This document shows, piece after piece, positions 6,578-12,948 of a stretch of DNA of 14,154 bases. The translations under genes and the position numbers were made by a program. The first letter of the stretch is position 1, and every line of letters starts with the position of its first letter. The stretch is from an uncultured Oscillospiraceae bacterium (GTDB lineage Bacteria; Bacillota; Clostridia; Oscillospirales; Oscillospiraceae), in assembly GCA_934561725.1 (NCBI GenBank), contig CAKTGW010000001.1, forward strand, positions 1 through 14,154. Direction: 5' to 3'. Below the pieces are notes generated by a model. The model ran no database searches, was not told where the DNA came from, and was given only the letters and a program-made list of their open reading frames with translations.

Positions 6578-6605
6578 AAGTATATCAAACAGAGGAGGCC
6601 CTCCC

Positions 6606-7913
6606 ATGCTTGACTTCAACGATCTGGGCAAATACCGCGAAAATAATCGCATAGAGGCAAAAAAGGCCCGGGGCGGTCTGCCGCACAGCATATGGGAGAC
6701 CTATTCCGCCTTCGCCAATTCCTTTGGCGGCATGATTCTTCTGGGTGTGGCTGAAGCGCCGGACAAAAGCCTCCGCGCAGTCCCCCTCTCAGCGCCCGAA
6801 GCACTGGTCAGCGAGTTCTGGCGTCTGCTCCGCGGCGGCGCAGCCAGCGCCAACATTCTCGCGCCGGAAGACGTCAGCATTGTCTTCGCCCAGGATAAGC
6901 CCATCGTGGTCATTAACGTCCCACGCGCGCCGGAGGCGCTTCGGCCGATTTACATTGGCGGCGACGTATATGGCGGCTCTTACCGCCGCAGCGGCGAGGG
7001 CGATTATCACTGTTCCCCGGAAGAAGTAGACGCCATGCTCCGCTCCCGCGCCGGTTCGGCCTGGGACTCAGCCCCGGTAAAGAGCCTTTCCCTTCAGGCG
7101 CTGGACGCCGGCACGGTTGCACAGCTGTGCGGCCGTATCGACACAGAACTGGACGATGCGCAGCTTCTTGAACAGCTGATGGCCGTTCAGGATGGCCATC
7201 CCACCTTTGCCGGTCTTCTGGCACTGGGCAAGCTTGATGCCATACATACTGTTTTTCCGGAATTTGCACTGGAATACAGGGAAACCAGCTTTATTCTCCG
7301 CAGCGGCATTGGTGCCTGGAGCGGAAATCTCCTGGATTTTTATCTTCGCGTTTCCAACCGGCTTCGCGAGCGCTGCCGGGGAAAAAGTCTGATCGTACAG
7401 GCCCTGCGCGAGGCGCTTCTGAATGCCGTGCTCCACGCGGACTACCGCAGCGGCGGCGTGCGCATCATCAATGAGCAGGACTGTATCTGCATTGAAAACA
7501 CCGGCGTTTTTGCCATTGAGCCCTCGTCCGCGGCCTGCGACGGCATTGCCGCCCCCCGCAACCGCGCATTGATTGCCCTGTTCTCCGCTGCCGGTCTGGG
7601 CAGTGGTTCCGGCGGTGGTCTGGGCCGGATCCGCCGCATTTTTGCCGCTGAAGGCTTGCCGCAGCCGGAGATCACCGAAAATCTCTCACCTGAGCAGACC
7701 CGCTTCCTGATGCCGCTGGTTCAGCTGAATCCCCGGGAGCTGCGCCTGACCGAATATTTAACTCTGCACCCGGTTGCTTCCAGCCGCGAGATCGCAGATT
7801 TTCTCGGGCTGAGTATCAGCCGCACCCGCGAGATTCTCCATTCTCTGATCCGCCGCGGCGTTCTTTCCACCACCGGCAGCCGCGCCCGCCCCCGCTATCG
7901 CCTGAAGGCCTGA
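6606..7913 (+). CDS. AlbA_2 (Schlafen-like) / HATPase / winged-helix regulator-like protein
   Basis: The 435-residue protein has three parts. Residues about 12-145 form an AlbA_2 domain (divergent AAA-4/Schlafen-type), seen in RIEAKKARGG and YSAFANSFGGMILLGVAE (33-50), with GSYRRSGEGDY at 124-134. Residues about 262-345 resemble the HATPase_c_4 fold: REALLNAVLHADY (268-280) with Glu269 and Asn273, IENTG (296-300) and a glycine-rich GSGSGGGLGR (332-341). Residues about 375-435 form a winged helix with SREIADFLGLSISRTREILHSL as the recognition region. This matches the COG2865-type group, annotated as predicted transcriptional regulators with an ATP-binding domain (sometimes called RecG-like). 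Substrate and DNA target are unknown. It is a single gene with its own promoter. It converges with radC, one base separating their stop codons. Autoregulation through the dyad over its -10 is possible but inferred. Confidence 0.85.
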   Translation: MLDFNDLGKYRENNRIEAKKARGGLPHSIWETYSAFANSFGGMILLGVAEAPDKSLRAVPLSAPEALVSEFWRLLRGGAASANILAPEDVSIVFAQDKPIVVINVPRAPEALRPIYIGGDVYGGSYRRSGEGDYHCSPEEVDAMLRSRAGSAWDSAPVKSLSLQALDAGTVAQLCGRIDTELDDAQLLEQLMAVQDGHPTFAGLLALGKLDAIHTVFPEFALEYRETSFILRSGIGAWSGNLLDFYLRVSNRLRERCRGKSLIVQALREALLNAVLHADYRSGGVRIINEQDCICIENTGVFAIEPSSAACDGIAAPRNRALIALFSAAGLGSGSGGGLGRIRRIFAAEGLPQPEITENLSPEQTRFLMPLVQLNPRELRLTEYLTLHPVASSREIADFLGLSISRTREILHSLIRRGVLSTTGSRARPRYRLKA

Positions 7914-7923
7914 ATTACAGGCC
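7907..7923. repeat. Inverted repeat spanning both stop codons of convergent genes
   Basis: GGCCTG (7907-7912), AATTA and CAGGCC (7918-7923) form a 6-bp stem with a five-base loop. The TGA stop of the AlbA_2 gene (7911-7913) and the TAA stop of radC (7917-7915 on the minus strand) fall in or at the edge of the loop. No T-run follows on either strand, so it is at best a weak bidirectional terminator. Confidence 0.55.
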
Positions 7924-8592
7924 GGACAGCATACCGCTGTCCGCCATGGACACCCAGTCCCGGTCAGACACGATAATATGATCCATCAGCGTGATTTGCA
8001 TCATACGGAGCGTCCGGAGCAGATTCCGCGTAGTCATTTCATCGGAATGCGAGGGCAGCGCCACACCGCTGGGATGATTATGAGCCAGGATCACGCCCAC
8101 TGCATTGCGGCTGAGCGCCGTTTCCACCACACGGCGGAAATCAAGCTCTGTTGAACACGCCCCGCCTCTGCCCACCTCGCTGCACCCCAGCAGCTTTCCT
8201 TTGGCGTCCAGACACAGCAGATAAGCCACCTCATCCCGCTCACCCAAAAACTTAGGCATCAGATAGGCACCTGCATCCGCGCTGGAATGCAAAATCAGTG
8301 CCTTTTGCCCGTCCGGTTCGGTATAGGCCACTGCCATGCGCTGGATCAGCTTGATCAGCAGTGCAGAGTTTTCACCGATCCCCGGTACTTTTTTCAACTC
8401 GGCCAGCGGTGCATCCAGCACCTCCCGCAAGCCGCCGAAGGTATCCAATAAAGCATGTGCCGCCGGATTTGTATCCGCCCGGGGTACAGAATAAAACAGC
8501 AGAAGCTCCAGCAGCTGATGGGGCTCAAAGCCCTCGCTGCCGGCGGCAAAGCGCCGCCGCAGGCGGTCTCTGTGATGATCATGGATCCCCAT
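7915..8592 (-). CDS. radC: RadC/UPF0758 family JAB-domain protein
   Basis: This 225-residue protein has the RadC layout. A helix-hairpin-helix-like N-terminal part contains LLELLLFYSVPRADTNP (27-43) and VPGIGENSALLIK (69-81). A C-terminal MPN/JAB metalloprotease-like domain carries HNHPSG (171-176) and Asp184 in SHSDEM, matching the His-x-His-x7-Ser-x2-Asp zinc signature. The family was once linked to DNA repair, but its biochemical role remains unclear. The start ATG (8592-8590) has GGGGAG ten bases upstream and gives a normal length. The loop LFYSVPRADTN differs from the LLRTGTKGK-type sequence of better-known RadC proteins, suggesting a clostridial subgroup (inference). The gene is convergent with the AlbA_2 gene and divergent from rodA, and shares its promoter region with rodA. 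No partner that would give a specific function is nearby. Confidence 0.88.
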   Translation of the reverse strand: MGIHDHHRDRLRRRFAAGSEGFEPHQLLELLLFYSVPRADTNPAAHALLDTFGGLREVLDAPLAELKKVPGIGENSALLIKLIQRMAVAYTEPDGQKALILHSSADAGAYLMPKFLGERDEVAYLLCLDAKGKLLGCSEVGRGGACSTELDFRRVVETALSRNAVGVILAHNHPSGVALPSHSDEMTTRNLLRTLRMMQITLMDHIIVSDRDWVSMADSGMLSGL

Positions 8593-8625
8593 GCTTTTTT
8601 CACTCCCCGTTTTGTATTCACCTGG

Positions 8626-8654
8626 ATTATAGCAGACAAAAGCACATTGCGCAA
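8626..8654 (-). promoter_or_regulatory. Promoter of radC, sharing its -35 with the divergent rodA promoter
   Basis: On the minus strand TTGCGC (8654-8649), 17 bases and an extended TG-C-TATAAT (-10 at 8631-8626) make a good sigma-A promoter about 34 bases upstream of the radC ATG. The -35 lies in the palindrome ATTGCGCAAT (8646-8655), whose other half serves rodA. Confidence 0.75.
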
Positions 8655-8675
8655 TGCGGCGTTTTGTGCTATTAT
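8647..8675 (+). promoter_or_regulatory. Promoter of rodA, overlapping the radC promoter
   Basis: TTGCGC (8647-8652), 17 bases and an extended TG-C-TATTAT (-10 at 8670-8675) form the plus-strand promoter. The two -35 boxes share four bases (8649-8652), so two polymerases could not occupy both promoters at once. Confidence 0.72.
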
Positions 8676-8713
8676 ACCTTTATTAGTTCGCGCCTTTTTG
8701 AAGGAGGCTGAAT

Positions 8714-9856
8714 ATGCGCAAATATTTTCCCTTTATCCGCGATTTTGTCCGCCATGCGGATATGTATCTGTTCTCTCTGTGCTGCATCTGCACCATGTTT
8801 GGTATGGTCATTATCTCCAGTGCAACAGCCAGCTATGGCAACTCCTACCGCTTTATTCTTGTGCAGATGATCGCATTTCTTATAGGCATCTGTCTCTATG
8901 TTGTCTTTACTCTTCTGGACGTGGATATCATTGCCGATTACTGGATGTACCTTTTCCTGTTCAGCATAGGCTTTATCCTGATCCTGATCCCCCTCGGCGT
9001 TGAGGGAGATACGGGCAACAAGGCCTGGCTGCGCTTCGCCGGTATCGGCATACAGCCCACAGAGGTCGTCAAAATCATTTTTATCGTTCTGATGGCCAAG
9101 CACATTACTTATTTGAAGGAATACCGCGACCTGAATGCCCCCCTGTCCGTTCTCCAACTGGTCCTGCACTTTGGTATTCTTGTTGGTCTGATCTTCGTAG
9201 TCACCCGCGATATGGGTTCTGCTCTGATCTTCTTTGCGATTTTCGCTGTTCAGCTGTTCATGGCCGGACTGAAGCTCTACTGGTTTGCCTTCGGCATTGC
9301 CGGCATCGCCGCCGTTTTCCCCTTCTTTTGGACCCATATCCTCACCGACCACTACCGTGAGCGTATTCTGGCTCCATACGATCCGTCCATTGACCCTCAG
9401 AACACCGGCATCAACTGGCAGGCCAACCAGAGCAAGATCGCACTGGCCTCCGGCCAGCTCACCGGCACAGGTCTGGGCAACGGCACACAGACCCAGTCCA
9501 GTGCCCTCTCTCAGAAGCACACCGACTTTATCTTCGCCGCTGCCGGAGAGGAGCTCGGCATGATTGCCTGTGTTCTCATTATTGCGCTGCTTATGCTGAT
9601 CGTGCTCCGGTGCGTACAGGTGGGGCTGCGCTCCAACAACACCATGAGCTGTCTCATCTGCTTCGGTATGGCTGCCTTCATGGCCTTTCAGGTTTTCATC
9701 AACATCGGTATGTGCATCGGCCTTATGCCAGTCATCGGCCTGACGCTTCCCTTCTTCAGCTATGGCGGCTCTTCCCTTTTTTCCACCTTTGCCGCAATGG
9801 GGATCGTCTCCGGCATAAAATACCGACCAACTCCAAAGCGATTTTACAGTCTCTGA
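8714..9856 (+). CDS. rodA: SEDS-family peptidoglycan glycosyltransferase (RodA/FtsW type)
   Basis: The 380-residue, roughly ten-helix membrane protein has the SEDS signatures: ISSATASYG (34-42), NKAWLRFAGIGIQPTEVVKI (102-121), VTRDMGSAL (163-171), a long extracellular loop with PYDPSIDPQNTG (221-232) and WQANQSKIALASGQLTGTGL, HTDFIFAAAGEELG (269-282) and LPFFSYGGSS (345-354). SEDS proteins polymerise glycan strands from lipid II at the outer face of the membrane, working with a class B penicillin-binding protein. Asp271 in HTDFIF corresponds to the conserved catalytic-loop aspartate of the family. AAGGAGG (8701-8707) lies six bases before the start. I prefer RodA (elongation) to FtsW or SpoVE because of the overall motif spelling and the absence of neighbouring division genes, but that choice is tentative. 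The gene has its own promoter and a strong terminator, so it is monocistronic. Confidence 0.9.
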   Translation: MRKYFPFIRDFVRHADMYLFSLCCICTMFGMVIISSATASYGNSYRFILVQMIAFLIGICLYVVFTLLDVDIIADYWMYLFLFSIGFILILIPLGVEGDTGNKAWLRFAGIGIQPTEVVKIIFIVLMAKHITYLKEYRDLNAPLSVLQLVLHFGILVGLIFVVTRDMGSALIFFAIFAVQLFMAGLKLYWFAFGIAGIAAVFPFFWTHILTDHYRERILAPYDPSIDPQNTGINWQANQSKIALASGQLTGTGLGNGTQTQSSALSQKHTDFIFAAAGEELGMIACVLIIALLMLIVLRCVQVGLRSNNTMSCLICFGMAAFMAFQVFINIGMCIGLMPVIGLTLPFFSYGGSSLFSTFAAMGIVSGIKYRPTPKRFYSL

Positions 9857-9867
9857 TCTGTCAAGAC

Positions 9868-9897
9868 CTCCCCAGCCCAAAGCTGGGGAGATTTTTT
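9868..9897 (+). terminator. Intrinsic terminator of rodA
   Basis: A perfect 9-bp GC-rich stem, CTCCCCAGC/GCTGGGGAG (9868-9876 and 9882-9890), has the loop CCAAA and is followed by A and six T. It begins 12 bases after the rodA stop. Confidence 0.93.
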
Positions 9898-9934
9898 ACT
9901 GTATTTTTTGGGCATTATTTTTATCTGCAACCGC

Positions 9935-9963
9935 TTGACAGAATACGCTATTGCTTGTAGTAT
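9935..9963 (+). promoter_or_regulatory. Promoter of the nrdD-nrdG operon
   Basis: TTGACA (9935-9940), 17 bases and TAGTAT (9958-9963) form the probable sigma-A promoter. The start point would be near 9970, leaving a leader of about 97 bases. The -10 overlaps the first NrdR-type box, as expected for NrdR repression. Confidence 0.75.
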
Positions 9964-9974
9964 ATACATTGTGT
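9959..9974 (+). promoter_or_regulatory. NrdR box 1 (degenerate)
   Basis: AGTATATACATTGTGT keeps the TTGTGT half of the NrdR consensus (ACACwATATATwGTGT), while its other half has drifted. It overlaps the -10 element. It starts 32 bases before the second box, which is about three helical turns and the usual spacing for paired NrdR sites. Confidence 0.65.
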
Positions 9975-9990
9975 TTTGAAGCATTTTATT

Positions 9991-10006
9991 GCACTATATA
10001 TTGTGT
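9991..10006 (+). promoter_or_regulatory. NrdR box 2
   Basis: GCACTATATATTGTGT matches the NrdR operator consensus at all but the first base, in the opposite-strand sense ACACAATATATAGTGC. It lies just downstream of the predicted transcription start. NrdR is the ATP-cone zinc repressor of ribonucleotide reductase genes. Confidence 0.88.
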
Positions 10007-10066
10007 TTTTAAGGACGCCGGTCACAAGTCAGACCAGCTCCTATATTTTTGCAGGAGGAGAATAAA

Positions 10067-12385
10067 ATGGCAATCGCCCGTATCAAAAAGAGAGACGGCA
10101 GAGAAGTATATTTCGATCCCAGAAAAATTTCCGGCGCCATTGACAAAGCCTTTGCCGCTACATATAAGCCCGGCAATCAGGAGGTCGCAGAGCAGCTCAC
10201 CCGCGAGGTCTGCTCCATTCTGGAGGTAGAAGGCTGTGCCACCCCCGATGTTGAGCATGTTCAGGATCTGGTAGAGCGCGTACTCATGGATAACGGCTAT
10301 GTTCAGACCGCCAAGGCGTATATTCTTTATCGCGCCGAGCGCAGCAAACGCCGTGAGATGAACACCCGCCTGATGCAGACCTATGAGGAGATCACCTTTG
10401 CCGATGCCAAGGACTCTGACGTCAAGCGTGAAAACGCCAATATCGACGGCGATACGGCCATGGGCACTATGCTCAAATACGGCAGCGAGGGCGCAAAGCA
10501 GTTCTATAATATGTTCGTGCTCAAGCCCGAGCACGCTAAGGCCCATTCCGAGGGCGATATCCACATCCACGATCTGGATTTCTATACCCTGACCACCACC
10601 TGCACGCAGATCGACATACAAAAGCTCTTTAAGGGCGGCTTCTCCACCGGGCACGGCCATCTGCGTGAGCCCAACGATATTGCCTCCTACTCCGCTCTTG
10701 CCTGCATCGCCATTCAGTCCAACCAGAACGACCAGCACGGCGGACAGGCCATTGTGAACTTTGATTACGGTATGGCTGACGGCGTTGCAAAAACCTTTAA
10801 GCGCCTGTACCGCCAGAATCTGGCCAAGTGCCTGATGCTCTGGGAGGACATAGAGGATCCGGACAATGATCTCCGCACGATCATGACTGAGGTCGAGGCA
10901 GAAACCGGCCTCTTCCCCAAGCTGGACGGGATTGAGGCCTATCAGGCCGCTGAGCTGCCCAAGCTGATCGAAAAATACGGCGATGAAGAAAAGCTGCGCA
11001 AGGCCCAGTCTCTGGCCTATCATTATGCCACCAAGGAGACCGACCGCGCCACCTATCAGGCTATGGAAGCATTTATCCACAACCTGAATACCATGCACTC
11101 TCGTGCCGGCGCTCAAACGCCCTTCTCCTCTATCAACTACGGCATGGATACCACGCCCGAGGGCCGCATGGTCATGAAAAATGTTCTGCTGGCCACCGAG
11201 GCCGGTCTGGGCAATGGAGAGACCGCCATCTTCCCCATTCAGATCTTCCGCGTCAAGGAAGGCGTTAACTTCAATCCCGGCGAGCCGAACTATGATCTGT
11301 TCAAGCTGGCCTGCCGCGTAAGTGCCAAGCGTCTATTCCCCAACTTCAGCTTTATTGACGCTCCCTTTAATCTGCAGTACTATGATCCAAAAAATCCCGC
11401 CACTGAGATCGCCTATATGGGCTGCCGCACCCGTGTGATTGGCAACGTCTATGATCCCAGCCGCGAGATCTGCAACGGCCGCGGCAACCTGAGCTTTACC
11501 TCGATCAACCTGCCCCGGCTGGCCATCAAGGCCAAGGGCGACCTGAATGTTTTCTTTGAGAGTCTGGATTCCATGATTGATCTGGTCATCGACCAGCTGC
11601 TGGAGCGCTTTGCCATCCAGTCCAAAAAGAAGGTAAAAAATTACCCCTTCCTCATGGGCCAGGGCGTCTGGATTGACAGCGAGAAGCTGGACTGGGACGA
11701 CGAGGTCGGTGAAGTGCTGAAGCACGGCACGCTTACCTGCGGATTCATCGGTCTGGCCGAATGCCTCAAGGCGCTGATCGGTCATCATCACGGTGAGAGC
11801 GCACAGGCACAGAATCTGGGTCTGGAGATCGTAGCGCATATGCGCGCCCGCATGGATGCCGAGAGCGAAAAGACCGGTCTGAATTTCTCTCTGATCGCCA
11901 CACCTGCTGAGGGCCTGTCCGGCCGTTTCGTCCGTATGGACAGGGCTCGCTTCGGCGTGATCGAAGGTGTTACCGACCGTGAGTATTACACCAACAGCTT
12001 CCATATCCCCGTATATTTCCCCATCACCGCTTTTGAAAAGATCAAGCTGGAAGCACCGTATCATGCACTGACCAACGCCGGCCATATCAGCTACATTGAG
12101 ATGGATGGCGACCCCACAGATAATCTGGAGGCCTTTGAAAAGATCGTCCGCTATATGAAGGAATGCGGCATCGGCTACGGCAGCATCAATCATCCTGTAG
12201 ACCGCGACCCTGTCTGCGGCTTTTCCGGCATTATCGGAGATCAGTGTCCGGGCTGCGGACGTACAGAGGGCGATGTTCCCTTTGAGCGCATCCGCCGTAT
12301 CACCGGTTATCTGGTCGGCACACTGGATCGTTTCAATAACGCGAAGCGCGCCGAAGAACACGACCGTGTAAAGCACGGCATCTGA
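10067..12385 (+). CDS. nrdD: Anaerobic (class III) ribonucleoside-triphosphate reductase
   Basis: NrdD reduces ribonucleoside triphosphates to dNTPs without oxygen, using a glycyl radical. The start is the ATG at 10067, preceded by AGGAGG seven or eight bases upstream, giving 772 residues; an in-frame TTG at 10049 overlaps the ribosome binding site and is rejected. An N-terminal ATP-cone (about 1-95, beginning IARIKKRDGREVYFDPRK) binds allosteric nucleotides. The catalytic barrel carries TTTCTQID with Cys179 and MGCRTRV with Cys453, the likely active-site cysteines. The C-terminal RITGYLVG holds the predicted radical Gly747, and the tail DRFNNAKRAEE is typical. The zinc site just before it shows CGFSGIIGDQCPGCG with Cys717, Cys727 and Cys730. 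Asp714 stands where a fourth Cys is usual. It is followed by nrdG 62 bases downstream and is probably controlled by NrdR. Confidence 0.97.
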   Translation: MAIARIKKRDGREVYFDPRKISGAIDKAFAATYKPGNQEVAEQLTREVCSILEVEGCATPDVEHVQDLVERVLMDNGYVQTAKAYILYRAERSKRREMNTRLMQTYEEITFADAKDSDVKRENANIDGDTAMGTMLKYGSEGAKQFYNMFVLKPEHAKAHSEGDIHIHDLDFYTLTTTCTQIDIQKLFKGGFSTGHGHLREPNDIASYSALACIAIQSNQNDQHGGQAIVNFDYGMADGVAKTFKRLYRQNLAKCLMLWEDIEDPDNDLRTIMTEVEAETGLFPKLDGIEAYQAAELPKLIEKYGDEEKLRKAQSLAYHYATKETDRATYQAMEAFIHNLNTMHSRAGAQTPFSSINYGMDTTPEGRMVMKNVLLATEAGLGNGETAIFPIQIFRVKEGVNFNPGEPNYDLFKLACRVSAKRLFPNFSFIDAPFNLQYYDPKNPATEIAYMGCRTRVIGNVYDPSREICNGRGNLSFTSINLPRLAIKAKGDLNVFFESLDSMIDLVIDQLLERFAIQSKKKVKNYPFLMGQGVWIDSEKLDWDDEVGEVLKHGTLTCGFIGLAECLKALIGHHHGESAQAQNLGLEIVAHMRARMDAESEKTGLNFSLIATPAEGLSGRFVRMDRARFGVIEGVTDREYYTNSFHIPVYFPITAFEKIKLEAPYHALTNAGHISYIEMDGDPTDNLEAFEKIVRYMKECGIGYGSINHPVDRDPVCGFSGIIGDQCPGCGRTEGDVPFERIRRITGYLVGTLDRFNNAKRAEEHDRVKHGI

Positions 12386-12391
12386 CCGTCC

Positions 12392-12426
12392 GGAAGGGCT
12401 GTGACCTGATTGGTTGCAGCCTTTCT
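12392..12426 (+). terminator. Stem-loop between nrdD and nrdG (partial terminator or processing hairpin)
   Basis: Bases 12392-12406 pair with 12412-12426 around the loop TGATT: a 13-bp core with three G-U wobbles, extended by two more pairs at the base. The sequence that follows, TTATAAG after CTTTCTTT, is T-rich but interrupted. It begins seven bases after the nrdD stop. It could lower nrdG expression relative to nrdD or mark a processing site. Confidence 0.55.
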
Positions 12427-12447
12427 TTATAAGACAAGAGGGATATT

Positions 12448-12933
12448 ATGAGAATTGCAAATTATATTCAGGACTCCATTGTAGACGGAAAGGGCCTGCG
12501 CTTTACTTTGTTCACTCAGGGCTGCCCGCACCACTGTCCGGGCTGCCATAATCCACAAACCCATAATTTTTCAGGCGGCCGCGATATGTCCGTCGATGAG
12601 CTTATCACCATTATTCTGAAAAATCCGCTGACGGACGGCGTCACCTTTTCCGGCGGTGAGCCCTTTGCCCAAGCTGAGGACTGCATAAAAATTGCAAAAG
12701 CCGTTCGGGAAAAGGGACTGAACATCTGGGCCTACAGCGGCTGGACCTTTGAGCAGCTTCTTGCCGGCACCCCGGCCCAGAGAGAGCTGCTGTCTCTGTG
12801 CGATGTGCTGGTAGACGGTCCTTTTATTCTGGAACAGCGCAGCCTGAATCTGAAATGGCGCGGCAGTACAAATCAGCGGGTCCTTGATGTACCAAAAAGC
12901 CTTGCGCAGGGACAGCCTCTGCCGTTGGAATAA
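12448..12933 (+). CDS. nrdG: Anaerobic ribonucleotide reductase activating protein (radical SAM)
   Basis: This 161-residue enzyme uses a [4Fe-4S] cluster and S-adenosylmethionine to place the glycyl radical on NrdD. The cluster cysteines are visible as CPHHCPGC (Cys26, Cys30, Cys33), the Cx3Cx2C motif, in the setting LFTQGCPHHCPGCHNPQTH. Other marks are FSGGEPF (68-74) for SAM binding, WAYSGWTFE (94-102) and RGSTNQRVLD (138-147). The size matches NrdG (about 150-180 residues). AAGAGGG lies five bases before the ATG. It follows nrdD after a stem-loop and is 15 bases ahead of the RACE-like gene, so all three are probably co-transcribed. Identification is very secure. Confidence 0.97.
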   Translation: MRIANYIQDSIVDGKGLRFTLFTQGCPHHCPGCHNPQTHNFSGGRDMSVDELITIILKNPLTDGVTFSGGEPFAQAEDCIKIAKAVREKGLNIWAYSGWTFEQLLAGTPAQRELLSLCDVLVDGPFILEQRSLNLKWRGSTNQRVLDVPKSLAQGQPLPLE

Positions 12934-12948
12934 AGAAGGAGCGTTCCC

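Noticed and set aside
6594..6605. Tiny GGAG-GCC-CTCC hairpin over the ribosome binding site of the AlbA_2 gene, as a translational switch
   Set aside because: Only four pairs with a three-base loop and no alternative partner seen; too weak to claim as regulation.
8672..9880. Minus-strand frame of about 400 codons opposite rodA
   Set aside because: The translation is Asp/Gln/His-rich low complexity and overlaps the rodA promoter and terminator. The SEDS motifs on the plus strand are unambiguous.
10049..10066. Alternative TTG start for NrdD at 10049
   Set aside because: It overlaps the AGGAGG site itself; the ATG at 10067 is correctly spaced and gives the usual ATP-cone start.
10022..12376. 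Two long minus-strand frames opposite nrdD
   Set aside because: They are codon-bias shadows of nrdD, whose family motifs run the full length, and have no promoter or ribosome binding site.
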